Source: Girardinichthys multiradiatus (lineage: Eukaryota > Chordata > Actinopteri > Cyprinodontiformes > Goodeidae). Taken from it: 64,000 nt of DNA. The stretch lies in assembly GCF_021462225.1 (NCBI RefSeq), contig NC_061794.1:18059784-18123783 (forward strand), read 5' to 3'. Below the pieces are notes generated by a model. It was not told the DNA's origin. It ran no database searches and saw only the letters and a list, made by a program, of their open reading frames with translations. A program made the translations under genes and the position numbers. Positions 45,701 through 64,000 of this stretch are shown in pieces (the first letter of the stretch is position 1; each line of letters starts with the position of its first letter).

Positions 45701-48700
45701 TATTAACTTGTGTCATTATTTATTAAACTTTTTTTTTTTTTATGTGCTATTAAATAACATTTTATTGTTTTATCATGGAATTGAGTTTCTAGTTTCTAGC
45801 TTTTGGACCATATCTTATATCGTGCAACACCACATTGTACTATATTGCATCATAAGACATGTATCAAATTTAACTCTAATGTATTGAGTCATAGCTCATT
45901 TTGTATTGCTATAACATGACAGTTTTAATCCTGCTCTTTTAGGTAATTTATTTTAATATAATCCCAGTCATTTAGAGGATGCTAAGTACATTATTTTTCA
46001 TGTAATAGAAATACATGACAGGTAAGGCAGCATTGCTTTAAATGTACACAGAGGTTCAAGTGTTTTATTCGTGAAGACTAGCAAATGATTACTTGCTGTA
46101 TTTATAGTTAAATAGGAATGTTGAAGATGAAATGTCTGAACTAAAAAAATGGATCAGGTGTAGCTGATTTAAAGAAGCTGGCCAGACAATCAACCTCATG
46201 TAACATACAGTTATCCCTCTATAAAGCACAATGCTTTAGTCTGTTTTTTAATCTGTTGTGCTATTTTGTCGTAAATTGTGATTTAACTGGATAAAATTCA
46301 CCCCTTCCAACAAACTAACGTGACTTAGAAATGTCACAGTAGGTTTTAATCTATAGAACCTATGCCTAATGTGCTCAAAGAACAATTAGTTTTTCACCAG
46401 TGTTTTTAGTTGTTCATCAGAAAGTCAAACTTGTTTTGTGTGCTGCTGCAGGCTAATTTCTGAGCCATACTGTATGCCGGGAAATCTGCTAGGTGTTGGT
46501 ATAATTTGGAAACAGAAATCGCATGGAAGCGAATGATGCCGAGCACTGGGGCAGACTGGGATGGCCAAGTTTAGTTTTCATCTACCAACTGTATTTGGTA
46601 TTTCATCTGTCACAACTGTCAAGAATGATCGGCAGGCAGGTGGAGTGATGATGGGTCCACTCGGACCAGCTCCAGAATGTCTGCACCTGACACATAATCC
46701 AAGGTACGTTATTAATACAACATAAATAACGAGAAGCGTTGTATCGAGTTAACGAGTGAATATTAAAACTCAGCAGTCGGTTCAGTTAAGCACAAACAAC
46801 ATTAAGTCTTCTTAAAAGTGGGTTTTAGCATTTTCTGAAAGTGTTTAATGTTTGTAACAATGGGTTTGTATGTCATCTATATGACTGCTGTGGTGGTGTG
46901 TCACATAACTGAGAAGACACCAACAACATTCTGCATTTAGGAAATCAGTCACATTTGAATGAAGAAGTGGAATTTAAATAAATTCACTCTGGTTTAAGTT
47001 CTGACATTGATCATTAACCTTACCACTGCTTGTTTCAGCCTCTGCATCCATGTTGGCATCCATCATGGATCGTCAGTCATATTCTGCCACAAACACATAA
47101 GGTTTTCAGGAGGAACAATCCCCAGCACTCCCCTACCAGCTGTGTGCTGATAGGACTATGTGGCTGATTGATAAAACTTCCACCTCTCTTCTCAAGGACA
47201 ATGGCGCTTCTATCAGTGTTGACAGTCTAATTCTTGCAAACACACTCAGACTTATATATTCGCACCCTCAAGATTCCACCGTACCCTTGATAAATCTTTA
47301 CTTATGTGTGTGTAGCTTACCCCTGCTGAGGTTTTTTGTACTATTTCAGACTCTATTCTGCTAAGAATAGTCTGAAATATGATTTTTGTTTCCTCCTGTC
47401 GTACTTTACCTAAATGTGTGATTTCATTACTTTTCATAGATTTTCAGATTTCTCAGAAGGATTACCAGCAAAAGTTAATTATTATTAGTATTTCATTACT
47501 TTTTCATTGATTTCTTTGTTTTATCAGAAGGATTACCAGCGAAAACCAAATATTAGTAATTTGGACTTTAGCTGCTCTTACACCAATGACCCAGCTTTCT
47601 TAATTAGACTACAATGGACTGTTATTACTTAGTTCAACTTCAGTACCAGTAAAAGCAATATATCATTAGCACCTGAAAATGATTTATAAATGATAAATGA
47701 GCTGTTTTGTACCTGTTAAGACTTGAACAACGTAGGACCCCAGAATGCAGACTAGCAGGCAGCATGATGGTAAGTGCAAAAGATATTTAATAACAAAAAA
47801 CTCACTCACAGGAGGTGATGGCAAAAACAGACATGGGCAGGTTGGCAAGACAGGCTTGGCATGATGAACAGGTGACATGAACTGAACAACAAGACATGAT
47901 CTGGGAAATGTTTCCGCGATGTGTAAACAGAACATGTGTGTATAAATGGAGTGTGAACCAGGTGAAGCAAGACGGATTAACTAGGTGCAGGTGAACCGAA
48001 TAAAGTTGATTAACAGAGAACACAACGTGATGCCCTGTGGGGGGTGCTCCAGGAGTATGGAATCGGGGGCCCTTTATTAGGGGCCATCCGGTCCCTGTAC
48101 GAGCGGAGCAGGAGTTTGGTCCGCATTGCCGGCACTAAGTCGGACCTGTTCCCAATGCATGTTGGACTCCGGCAGGGCTGCCCTTTGTCGCCGGTCCTGT
48201 TCATAACTTTTATGGACAGGATTTCTAGACGCAGCCAAGGGCCGGAGGGGGTCTGGTTTGGGGACCAGTGGATTTCGTCTCTTCTTTTTGCGGATGACGT
48301 GGTCCTGCTGGTCCCCTCTAGCCAAGACCTACAGCATGCGCTGTGGCGGTTCGCAGCCGAATGTGAAGCGGCTGGGATGAGGATCAGCTCCTCCAAGTCC
48401 GAGGCCATGGTACTCGACCGGAAAAGGGTGGCTTGTCCTCTTCAGGTTGGAGGGGAGTTCCTGCCTCAAGTGGAGGAGTTTAAGTATCTCGGGGTCTTGT
48501 TCACGAGTGAGGGAAGAATGGAGCGGGAGATCGACAGACGGATCGGTGCAGCTGCCACTGTAATGGGGGCGCTGTGCCGGTCCATTGTGGTGAAGAGAGA
48601 GCTGAGCCGAAAAGCAAAGCTCTCAATTTACTGGTCGGTCTACGTTCCTACCCTCACCTATGGCCATGAACTTTGGGTCATGACCGAAAGAACGAGATCA

Positions 48701-51700
48701 CGGATACAAGCGGCTGAAATGAGCTTCCTCCGTAGGGTGGCCGGGCACTCCCTTAGAGATAGGGTGAGGAGCTCGGCCATCCGGGAGGAGCTCGGAGTAG
48801 AGCCGCTGCTCCTCCACATTGAGAGGAGCCAGTTGAGGTGGCTCGGGCATCTATACCGGATGCCTCCTGGACGCCTTCCTCGGGAGGTGTTCCAGGCACG
48901 TCCCACCGGGAGGAGGCCCAGGGGACGGCCCAGGACACGCTGGAGGGACTATGTCTCTCGGCTGGCCTGGGAACGCCTTGGGCTCCCCCTGGAGGAGCTG
49001 GAGGAGGTGTCTGGAGAGAGGGACGTCTGGGCGTCTCTGCTGAGTCTGCTGCCCCCGCGACCCGGTCCTGGATAAGCGGAAGACGACGAACGAACGAACA
49101 ACGTGACAGGAGCAAAACATGGCTTGAACAGAACGCAAATCCAAGGAAACAAACTAATAGAACTATAACTTGAAAAACATGAAACAAAAACAAAAACATG
49201 AAAATAATAAACAGAAGCATGATTCAAAACTTGAGCTGTGAAGAACATATAAAGAAAAAACCCGAAACCAAAAACCAAACAACCCCAAATCATAAAAGAA
49301 CCAGCGACTCAGCTTCCCTAGTTAGAATTCAGTGGAATGATGAGACTATTAGATTTCTCAGAAGGATTCATAGATTTTTAGATTTCTTAGAAGGATTGTA
49401 GTATCATTTGATTTGTTTTTCTGTGTCTGTATATGTGTTTATTTTCTTTGTGATTGTGTTGTAATTGTGTGTATAGCGCTTTGAGTGTCTCGTTACTGAA
49501 AAGCTCTATATAAATAAACTTACCTTACCTTACCATACCTCTGTCTAAGCTGTATTCCACTGGGAAAAAGTTGGTTTGACCGAATAAAAATGTTTCAGAA
49601 TCCACATCGGAGTCTGTGACGCTTCACTTGTTCAGCACAGTGTTCAGTAAAGTTTGTCTTTTACTTTGATGCTGGTACATCTGAATTTATCCACCGTAGG
49701 GCAATTTCTATTCTATTCTATTCTATTCTATTCTATTCTATTCTATTCTATTCTATTTTGTGTCAGCCCTCCATGTTTGACATATTTCTAACTGTCAACT
49801 GTAAAATTTTAGGACCCTTCTGACACCAGGGACCAAGATGTTCTGTGTGCAGAAACATCATTTTATTTAGGGAGATTTTTAAACGTTGTATTTTGGTGAA
49901 ATCCTGCTTTGGAAATTCATAATTTTTGTAACATGCTATTTTTGTTTGTCACGCAGTTAAAAATGAAATGCACTTCTGGCCGTTTACTTTACAATTATGT
50001 GATAATAATGGTTAAGGTTGTTTTTTTAGTCCCTTGCATCTGCTTAAACAGTATTAAACTTGTTACATGATCAGATTCGGGGTTCTGTTTAACACTCACG
50101 GTTTCATCTAAACATTTGTGTTTATTTTTTGGTATTTTCTAGGAAAAATCCAACTCTATCTCATGAATCCATTTTGAGTAACAAATGTGCAAAGTTTATT
50201 GTTGGAGGGTTATGGAACATAAATCTACGAAAACCTCAACAGCAGGTTGGAAACCTGCATTGTGTTTCATTGCATAATGTTGCGGTGTACCGTGTTGTAT
50301 CTCATAGCAGTGATGCATGATATTACACCATGCAGTTATTTATAAGATTGTGTTGTGCCAAAACCGTACTGCGTTCTCCACAATTGATTGTGTTACATAA
50401 TTTTTGTGTAAATGAATAGCATCAAAGACAGGGTTTTAGGAAGTTTTTCAGGTTTACAGAATGACTCTTTTGTTGAACGACATCATCTAAAGCCCACTCT
50501 AGTCCACTTTCAAACTTCAGGTTTTAAAAAATGAACCTAACAAAATTACCTGCATGTATGTTTCTAGGTGATGATGGTAACATATGTTTTGACTGAGTTC
50601 TGTTTTTGCGCTTACCTTTGCCCAGGGTATCCCTCAGAGTATTTATTGTTCAGACAGGAACCCTGTGCCTCCAGGGCTGCACGGCTGCAGAAATTCTGAC
50701 AGGACAAACATGCACAGAGTCAGCATCTCCACATATGTCTTAAAAAAGTCAGAACAGACTATCCAAATATAGCTTTATTTACCAGAAGAAGGCTTTACTG
50801 CCAGAGACAGTAACCACAACATAAATTTAGCTCTCCCTTCTGTTTTTAGGCCAGCAGTCCTGTCTCATTCAAGATAAAATAATCACAAAAACCTGAATGG
50901 TTGTCTGTTTACTGCAAGGTAATGGAATCTATTACAATTTGTTAAATATTTTCTGTGCATCCTATAAATGGTTGTCTGAAACATTTTTGTTATAAGAGGA
51001 GAAAAAGATACAGAAACAGAACTGAATGCAAATGAGTTTTCCTCCTGTCAGTTTTTTCTCTTCTCCCACTCTCACTTCAGCTTACTTTTTTGTCTCTTTT
51101 TTTCCCTCCTCCTCACCCTCCACCCCTTAACCCCCCTGTAAGTCTTATTATACTAAACCTGTCACTGTTCAGGGATCCCTCAATCATCCCAGTGAGGTTT
51201 AAAACAAGCTCCCTGTCTGACACAAAACTCTTTCTGTGACATTTTTGAAACACACAAAAGACACACAAAAATAAACACACATTCTCGACTGCCCCTCCTC
51301 CTCTTCTTCTCCTCTCAAAATGTGTCAGTCAATGAAGAATTTACGTGAGGAAGCTTATCGGACAATATGACACTGTTCTAAAAAGCAGGGAGCTCTGCTC
51401 TGGTGAATGACTGACATGACTCGTACATGAAGATGAAGGTTTTTCAGATATCATGGTGGATGGTAGAGCTTTGGGTTCATCATTGCTGCATCATAGAAGA
51501 GATGGACTTGGTTAAAATTCTACAGCCTCCATGTAGATTGAGGGAGTTCAGTTAAAGAGAAAACAGTGTATAGGAAATAGTTTTAGAGCTGAAGGTGAAC
51601 TTTTGGTAGATAAATGTGGTTTTCCTGATTTCTGTTTCACAAATTCTAGTCCAGACTCTAGGTGTCCAGGCAAAAAACTATTTTAGTTTTAATGACAGCT

Positions 51701-54278
51701 GACAATCGACTGAGTGCATTTAAAACCAAAATTAACTTTTTTTTACTTATTAAAAATGATATAAATTAATATAAATTTTCAAGCTGAGGAAAAGGTGAGG
51801 ATATCCTACCCACAAATCTTCTAACTATAATATGATATTACTGTGTACACGTTTAACTGTTATAAGCGGGAATACAAGAATATGCATTTTGTGTCACATT
51901 TTACATAAGATAAAAAAAATATTTTCTTCAGTTTTTATTTTCTATTTTTCTAGAATTATTCTGGACTGGTAAAATTGACATTCAACGGCTGTACATCCAG
52001 CTATGTTAAAAAACAAACATGCATTCATAGGGCATCCTTGTTTTTTCACATGGCTGCACAGAACTGCATGAGCAGCTATTGCGCTCAATGTTTATGGAGA
52101 GAAACGTTTGCTCTGCTGGTTTTAACTGGTACAAACAGATGTGAAGAGAAGCAAAAGAGATGGAACTGACAGGAGAAAAATTGTATATTGATTTTCTAAA
52201 TGCTGCTCTGTGTGGAGCTCACCTGTCAAAACCAGTTGTTTTCCCAGCACCACATTTACACACAGACTGTGTGATTTCAAGCAAAGAGTTAATATTTAAA
52301 CAGTTACTTCTGATGCTCTGCAACCGACCGGTGTTCATCACAGTTTACACAAAAACATGTTCTGCTTATGTTTGATCATATGATACGCTATGATACAGTA
52401 GTTTTACTGATGTTTATTATTCTTATTATTGTGCTTTACAGATTCATGAATTCTGAGGATCTATGTGTGTTACCATGGATTTCTGTCATCATGTTTGTTT
52501 GAAGCCTGGTATTTCCCTTGGTTTTGGTTTTGCTCTTCATTCAAAAGTAGTTTCTGTTTTCTTGTATAAGTTCCCCAGAGCAACCGTATTCATACAATTT
52601 GAACTTTTTAATATTCTGCCATTTCACCATATTCTTTTGGAATTTATTATGGTTGAGCAACATAAAAGTGTGCAGTACTTTGAAGTAGAAGGAAAAGGAT
52701 ACTTACCCTTCAAATGCACTACTAAGTGCATATGTATTCGGCCCCTTTTACTGTGATCCCACTAAATAAAATCCATTTTAACAAGCTGCCTTCAGAATTC
52801 ACCTACTTTGCAAATAGAGTCCACATGACTGTAATTTAATCAAAGCATAAGCAAACTTGCTCTAGAATCAAAGCCTCCTTCAATCTGAGACCCCTAAATG
52901 AAAATAAATATTTTTTAAAACTGTATCATTTTCCTTTCCCTACATAATTATACACTACACGTTTGAGGCAATTACATAAAATCCCATTGCAATACACTAA
53001 AGTTTATGTTTATGACAAAATGAGAAAATGTTGAAGGGGTAAGAACCTTATACAGAACTATAGATGTACTCCTAATTATTAGCTGTTTTTTCTTTTCTTT
53101 TTTTTTGCAAGATCATGTCTGCAGCACCTTTTGTTTCTTAAGAAAGGTTTAATTTTGGCTTAACATGCCAATTTCATGGACCCACATGCCATTTGGGTCC
53201 TGCCTTCTCTGCATTCTCACCTCTGATGCGATGAGCTCCAGTCCCCGACACTGCCTGTCCTTCTCCTGCTGCAGGAGATTCCACATCTCTGGGTCATCCT
53301 GAGCCAGGCTCTCCTGTCCTGTCCACCCGCCACTGCTGTGCTTAAGCCTGCATGACTCTGAGGTGATCTGCCCCTCTCTCCCCAAACACCCTGAGACTCT
53401 GAGGAAGAGGGGCTTTAACACGGGACAGAGGAAGACAACCAAAAGGAGTGTTTCAGTCACTAAGTGAACAGGTACTTTTTAAATAATGAAGGTTAAATGT
53501 TAAGACCTTGAAAGGTATTCAATAGAAAGTCACAACTCTCCTTTGTGTTTTATATTGTCCAGACAGATAAAAAAAAGAAGAAGCTCAATTTGGTTTCTTT
53601 TGAAATGCTCATGAAGACTGAGCTTGGGTGAAGAACGCTTTCATCACTTGAAGTTATGATACTTTGCCGCTAGGGTTTGAAAGAATGGGCTAAAATAATG
53701 TGTCTTTTGATGTTCTCAGCAAACCATTTAGTGAAAGGCAGAGCAAAAACAAATACAGTATCCAGCAGAGCAGTTATGGAAAACCTTGGACTTGAAACGC
53801 ATATGAAGGCTGACTGGGCCTCGTTTGTTGAAACAGGTATGTTTTGCATGATACTTTTGTAACCAGGGACTCTTAGAAATAGTTCATCGTTAAAGCAGAT
53901 GCACTAAAGTAAGCTTCTTCTATCCTGCTTGTTATTACTTTTGCCCTAGTATAACACATGTTGCACCATACACACATACCCTTTACAAAGTAAAATAATA
54001 TATTGGACAAACACATTTTACTGGTTTTTACACATATTTTATGATAGAAACCATGAATGAAACCATGCATGTTTCAGGCAGACAGTTCTGTCAGGGTTGC
54101 GATGAACTGCAGTGACATGCTGACCTAGTTTGCAATTTTTAAGTTATTTAGTAACAATAGCTCAGACATGCAGAGGGGGAGAAAACTCCATTAATCAATA
54201 TCAAATTGCATCTGTGTGCAAGGAGTTATAGACAAATGCACTTACCCTCAGTGTCTGCCGCAATGACAAAGAGAGCAT
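36798..54278 (-). CDS. shmt2: mitochondrial serine hydroxymethyltransferase, 12 exons, 501 aa
   Basis: PLP enzyme that interconverts serine and glycine while charging tetrahydrofolate with a one-carbon unit, in the mitochondrial matrix. Exons in transcript order: 54278-54246, 53412-53221, 50695-50616, 45617-45417, 43067-42986, 42897-42775, 42679-42540, 42439-42277, 38760-38661, 38268-38113, 37887-37780, 36925-36798; they sum to 1506 nt in one frame. Exon 1 ([11 protein letters not shown]) plus the start of exon 2 ([12 protein letters not shown]) form a basic targeting peptide. Landmarks: [68 protein letters not shown], the PLP lysine K278 in [51 protein letters not shown] and C-terminal MPGFPDH. 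Human SHMT2 is 504 aa. Exon 1 is the least certain; two donors (ATG|GTCCTG, CAG|GTCCAG) are weak. Transposons sit in several introns. Confidence 0.96.
37070..37700 (+). mobile_element. degenerate Tc1-like element in shmt2 intron 11
   Basis: ACTGGCCAACACACTGTCCTGACCTGAAACCAACAGAG at about 37269-37306 decodes to a decayed WP-x(3)-PDL-x(2)-xEN block of Tc1 transposase, followed by stops. The flanks (TGATGATTATGGCTTACAGG at 37147-37166; AAATATATCAGCCTGTC at about 37637) are family terminal text. Confidence 0.75.
39050..42127 (+). mobile_element. near full-length RTE/Rex3-like non-LTR retrotransposon
   Basis: A 3.1-kb LINE lying antisense in shmt2 intron 8. It is flanked by the 9-bp direct repeat ACAATTTAC at 39041-39049 and 42128-42136, a target-site duplication. 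It has one long reading frame, a very short 3' end (GATAAGCGGAAGACGACGAA) and a (GAAC)n tail instead of poly(A). Short 3' regions with tetramer tails are, as I recall, a trait of fish Rex3/RTE elements, but the clade call is tentative. Base composition is clearly more GC-rich than the surrounding intron. Confidence 0.92.
39106..42105 (+). pseudogene. LINE endonuclease-reverse transcriptase, one in-frame stop
   Basis: Polyprotein that nicks target DNA and reverse-transcribes the element RNA. Residues about 35-270 form the APE-type endonuclease: LGTWNVTSL (N40), ISAYGPS (about 136-142), LGDFNAHVG (about 170-178), SMIDFVVV and the STDHH histidine pair (about 265-269). The position where the catalytic Glu is expected reads GLASTHS. 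The reverse transcriptase follows, with [51 protein letters not shown], the FADD catalytic box (about 738-741) and [13 protein letters not shown]. The first 844 codons are open; TGA at 41638-41640 interrupts, and the same frame continues open from 41641 to 42105. The other copy (48031-49097) has CGA at this stop, so the break is one C-to-T change. The 39106 start is simply the first in-frame ATG. Confidence 0.93.
43440..44310 (+). mobile_element. degenerate Tc1-like element in shmt2 intron 5
   Basis: AGCATGGTGGTTGCAGCATCATGCTGTGGGGATG at about 43817-43850 is the decayed HGGGSIMLWG block, and GGTCCAGCAGGACAATAATCCCAAACATACAGCC at about 43970-44003 the [10 protein letters not shown] block. The end text GTTGGTCTATCACATAAAATCCTAATAGAGTACATT at about 44263-44298 is the family terminus. 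Frames are broken. Confidence 0.8.
45618..47400. other. shmt2 intron 3, non-repeat part
   Basis: AT-rich intron DNA with no gene or clear repeat recognised. A T-run sits near 45728-45741. Confidence 0.4.
47700..49255 (+). repeat. unclassified element nested in the ~57-bp-unit repeat
   Basis: The segments 47700-48030 and 49107-about 49255 read as one element split by the LINE fragment. It shares ATGGTAAGTxxAA...ATTTAATAA and layout with the minus-strand reading of 33262-33770. No coding potential is seen. Outer boundaries are approximate. Confidence 0.45.
48031..49097 (+). pseudogene. 5'-truncated second copy of the RTE/Rex3-like LINE (reverse transcriptase part)
   Basis: Nearly identical to the last ~1.06 kb of the LINE at 39050-42127. 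By eye there are about 14 differences, all transitions. The frame 48044-49075 is open for 343 codons and includes [21 protein letters not shown] and [13 protein letters not shown], then the C-terminal region ending in PPRPGPG. The endonuclease and the front half of the reverse transcriptase are absent, so the copy is dead on arrival. It is flanked by ACAACGTGA at 48022-48030 and 49098-49106, a 9-bp target-site duplication, and ends in the same (GAAC)n tail. It lies antisense in shmt2 intron 3. Confidence 0.95.
49706..49757. repeat. (TTCTA)n pentanucleotide microsatellite
   Basis: About ten perfect TTCTA units in shmt2 intron 3. Confidence 0.97.
50696..53220. other. shmt2 intron 2
   Basis: Non-coding. 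A pyrimidine-rich CTCCTC stretch at about 51040-51140 and 51290-51320 and the Tc1-derived segment near 52650 are the only structures seen. Confidence 0.5.
52650..53060. mobile_element. internally deleted Tc1-derived (MITE-like) element in shmt2 intron 2
   Basis: Both ends of the common Tc1-like family are present with no transposase between: AGTACTTTGAAGTAGAAGGAAAAGG near 52675 and AATTACATAAAATCCCATTGCAATACACTAAAGTTTATG near 52970-53008, followed by ATGAGAAAATGTTGAAGGGG. This suggests a short non-autonomous derivative. Confidence 0.6.
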
Positions 54279-54375
54279 GTTTGTGACAGCAGAGGTCTGG
54301 GGAGAACTGAAAACCTTCAAGGTACAAAGGTTGAACGCACAATCATACTGGAACAAAGCCAGGTACATGCGTACT

Positions 54376-54383
54376 CTGCGTCA
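54376..54383 (-). promoter_or_regulatory. TGACGCAG, possible ATF/C-EBP-type site upstream of shmt2
   Basis: On the minus strand TGACGCAG lies about 100 bp upstream of the shmt2 start codon. It resembles the TGAYGCAAT composite site bound by ATF4, and mammalian SHMT2 is an ATF4 target. An 8-base match with one mismatch to the core occurs often by chance. Confidence 0.2.
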
Positions 54384-54870
54384 CTGATCAAATAAAAAGT
54401 GCAATAAACCTTCCTCTGAATCGGTTTTTTGAAGGTACAATGGGACCAAGAGTTGCTTCTTAACACCAAACATTAAAGGAACAACATCCATCAGAATAAT
54501 TAAAAAGGCTATTTCAAATGTTTAAATATGTACAGTAAGAGTAAAGAAATTCAAGGTTTGACTTATCAAACACTGTTAAATGAAGTTTAGAAAATATACA
54601 TACAGAAAATAATAGCATCATTTACATCACCCCTCATTTTTGGGGAATATACATAATGTTTAGGCTAAAGGAAGCATTTTCAGGTTAAAACTATTTACAA
54701 AGTCTTAAACTGCTCAAACTGCTCTCTTGAACAGCTTAACATACATTTCTAATAAGAAATGACACTAAAAACTCTCAACCTTTTGTTTTTAAGCTGAACC
54801 CCAGGATTTGTGTTGATGTCTGAATAATATACAGTATAAACAGTTAATGTTCCAGTTTTAGTGTCTCTGA

Positions 54871-62982
<8,112 letters not shown>

Positions 62983-63170
62983 TCTGCAGCAGCGATCATC
63001 CATCCACAGAGTCGAGACGTGTCTGTCCGAGTGATTTCCTGAATTAAAGCCTGTACTCTCACTTCTCGGCTGGAGGAGACTCTAGAAATCCTCCAGATTT
63101 GAAGTGAATCCGCTCAGCTCTCTTCCTCTTCAGCGCTGTGCCTCTTTCTCTCTCACTCCTCTTCAGCACA

Positions 63171-63320
63171 TACACAAACACTCACACACACAAGCCAAAC
63201 TTAAAAATTATCTTTAAAAAAGAAGCATTGCCTAAGCAACATTTTACTCAGTAAGTAAAAACCTACTGTCAAGTGGCTCAACACACACACACACACTCAC
63301 ACACACACATATACACAAAT
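63171..63320. repeat. (CA)n microsatellite upstream of nxph4
   Basis: Two CA-rich runs, about 63171-63198 and 63269-63319, about 190-340 bp upstream of the nxph4 start codon. Confidence 0.85.
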
Positions 63321-63719
63321 ACAGGACACACACCCTTTACCTGCCTCTGTGCTCATTTTCAGGACCTGGCCGGCCCTCATTATGACTCATCAACCCAGGG
63401 AAAGGCGCTCTTAGGCAGGCACAGTTTGACAGCCATCCCTGCTGTCCCCATGTACTTTAGCCGTAGGGAGGCTGACAAAATGACAAGGGCTTTCTTCAGA
63501 AAAAAAAAAAAATACTGACAACTGGTGAGCGTCACTGCTTCAGTCCTTCACTGGAAATTCAAGCCAACAGACCCCCCAAAGGTACTAACCGAGCCAAGGG
63601 AATGTCTTAAATAAAGATCCATAATGAATCAGTGTGATAATGTTAAATATCTCAACATTTTCTAACCAGCTTTCGTGTACGTTCTTACAACCCATGAAAA
63701 TATTTTCATGCCCCCTCAG

Positions 63720-64000
63720 CTTAATCACATTTGGACAAATTAAAAGCAAAAACTTCTATGTATTTAAATTAGATTTAAAGTAGTCAAACAATACAAAGTT
63801 GTACATAAATGGCAAGCGGAAGAAAAATTATACGTGGTTTTCAAACATTTTTCCACATAAAAATCTCTAAGCTTCCGTGAGTATTTGTATGAACCCCCCT
63901 GCTTGTAAACACATTTCTTGATGCAATTGCAGCTTTAAGTCTGTTGGGGTATGTCTCTTCCAGCCTTGCACATCAAGAGACTAAAATCGTTACAAATTTT
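63720..64000 (-). mobile_element. Tc1-like element, cut by the window edge
   Basis: TTAATCACATTTGGACAAATTAAAAGCA, CAATACAAAGTTGTACATAAATGGCAAGCGGAAGAAAAATTATACG, TGCAATTGCAGCTTTAAGTCTGTTGGGGTATGTCTCTTCCAGCCTTGCACATC follow the end-to-interior order of the common Tc1-like family. Confidence 0.75.

Larger units (their letters stand above)
47430..49540 (+). repeat. ~57-bp-unit repeat, second copy, with insertions; (CTTAC)n tail
   Basis: ATTACCAGC, ATTACCAGCGAAAACCAAATATTAG and ACACCAATGACCCAG (ACC at 47464, 47535, 47582, 47645) match the ndufa4l2-intron copy at 23600-24182. The family's end, AGCGCTTTGAG ... TATATAAATAAACTT with pentamers CTTACCTTACCTTACC, is found at 49471-49533. Between about 47690 and 49300 it is interrupted by a second element, itself interrupted by a LINE. 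Confidence 0.65.

Noticed and set aside
53385..53412. Alternative shmt2 exon-2 acceptors at TTCCTCAG or GTCTCAG
   Set aside because: They leave exon 1 (33 nt, phase 0) out of frame with exon 2; the AAAG acceptor at 53413 restores the frame and gives an RPL joint similar to the human protein.

Overview
This is vertebrate nuclear DNA, almost certainly from a ray-finned (teleost) fish. Coding sequence is split by GT-AG introns, intergenic DNA is AT-rich with CA/GT microsatellites, and the repeats are typical of fish: Tc1/mariner elements, an RTE/Rex3-like LINE, CR1/L2-like LINE fragments and a tRNA-headed SINE. I see no bacterial genes, operons or CRISPR arrays.

Four host genes can be assembled exon by exon. 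actr5 (+, 8921-16245, 9 exons, 626 aa) encodes the INO80-complex actin-related protein 5. ndufa4l2 (+, 21389-28433, 4 exons, 81 aa) encodes an NDUFA4-family mitochondrial protein. shmt2 (-, 54278-36798, 12 exons, 501 aa) encodes mitochondrial serine hydroxymethyltransferase. nxph4 (-, 62982-54871, 2 exons, 287 aa) encodes a secreted neurexophilin. As I recall the human map, NXPH4-SHMT2-NDUFA4L2 lie in the same order and orientation on chromosome 12q13, where STAC3 follows. Here actr5 occupies that side, so a synteny break probably lies between actr5 and ndufa4l2. Two of the products are mitochondrial (shmt2 one-carbon metabolism, ndufa4l2 respiratory chain), but nothing in the sequence links the four genes functionally.

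Layout: 1-5990 is non-coding with microsatellites. 6060-7401 is a Tc1-like transposon with an intact 331-aa transposase. 8921-16245 is actr5, with degenerate Tc1-like copies in introns 5 and 8. 17319-17785 is a fold-back SINE with a 13-bp target-site duplication. 19119-19760 is another Tc1-like relic. 21389-28433 is ndufa4l2 with a long repeat-filled intron 1. 28434-36797 is intergenic with repeat relics. 36798-54278 is shmt2, with two near-identical LINE copies in its introns, each flanked by a 9-bp duplication. 54871-62982 is nxph4, whose intron holds CR1/L2-like LINE fragments. A Tc1-like relic runs off the right edge.

No new cellular system is evident. The most interesting material is the mobile DNA: nested, recently active LINE insertions, a SINE that ends like that LINE and forms a long inverted repeat, a Tc1 transposase still open, and a repeat family with an internal ~57-bp periodicity and variable pentanucleotide tails.
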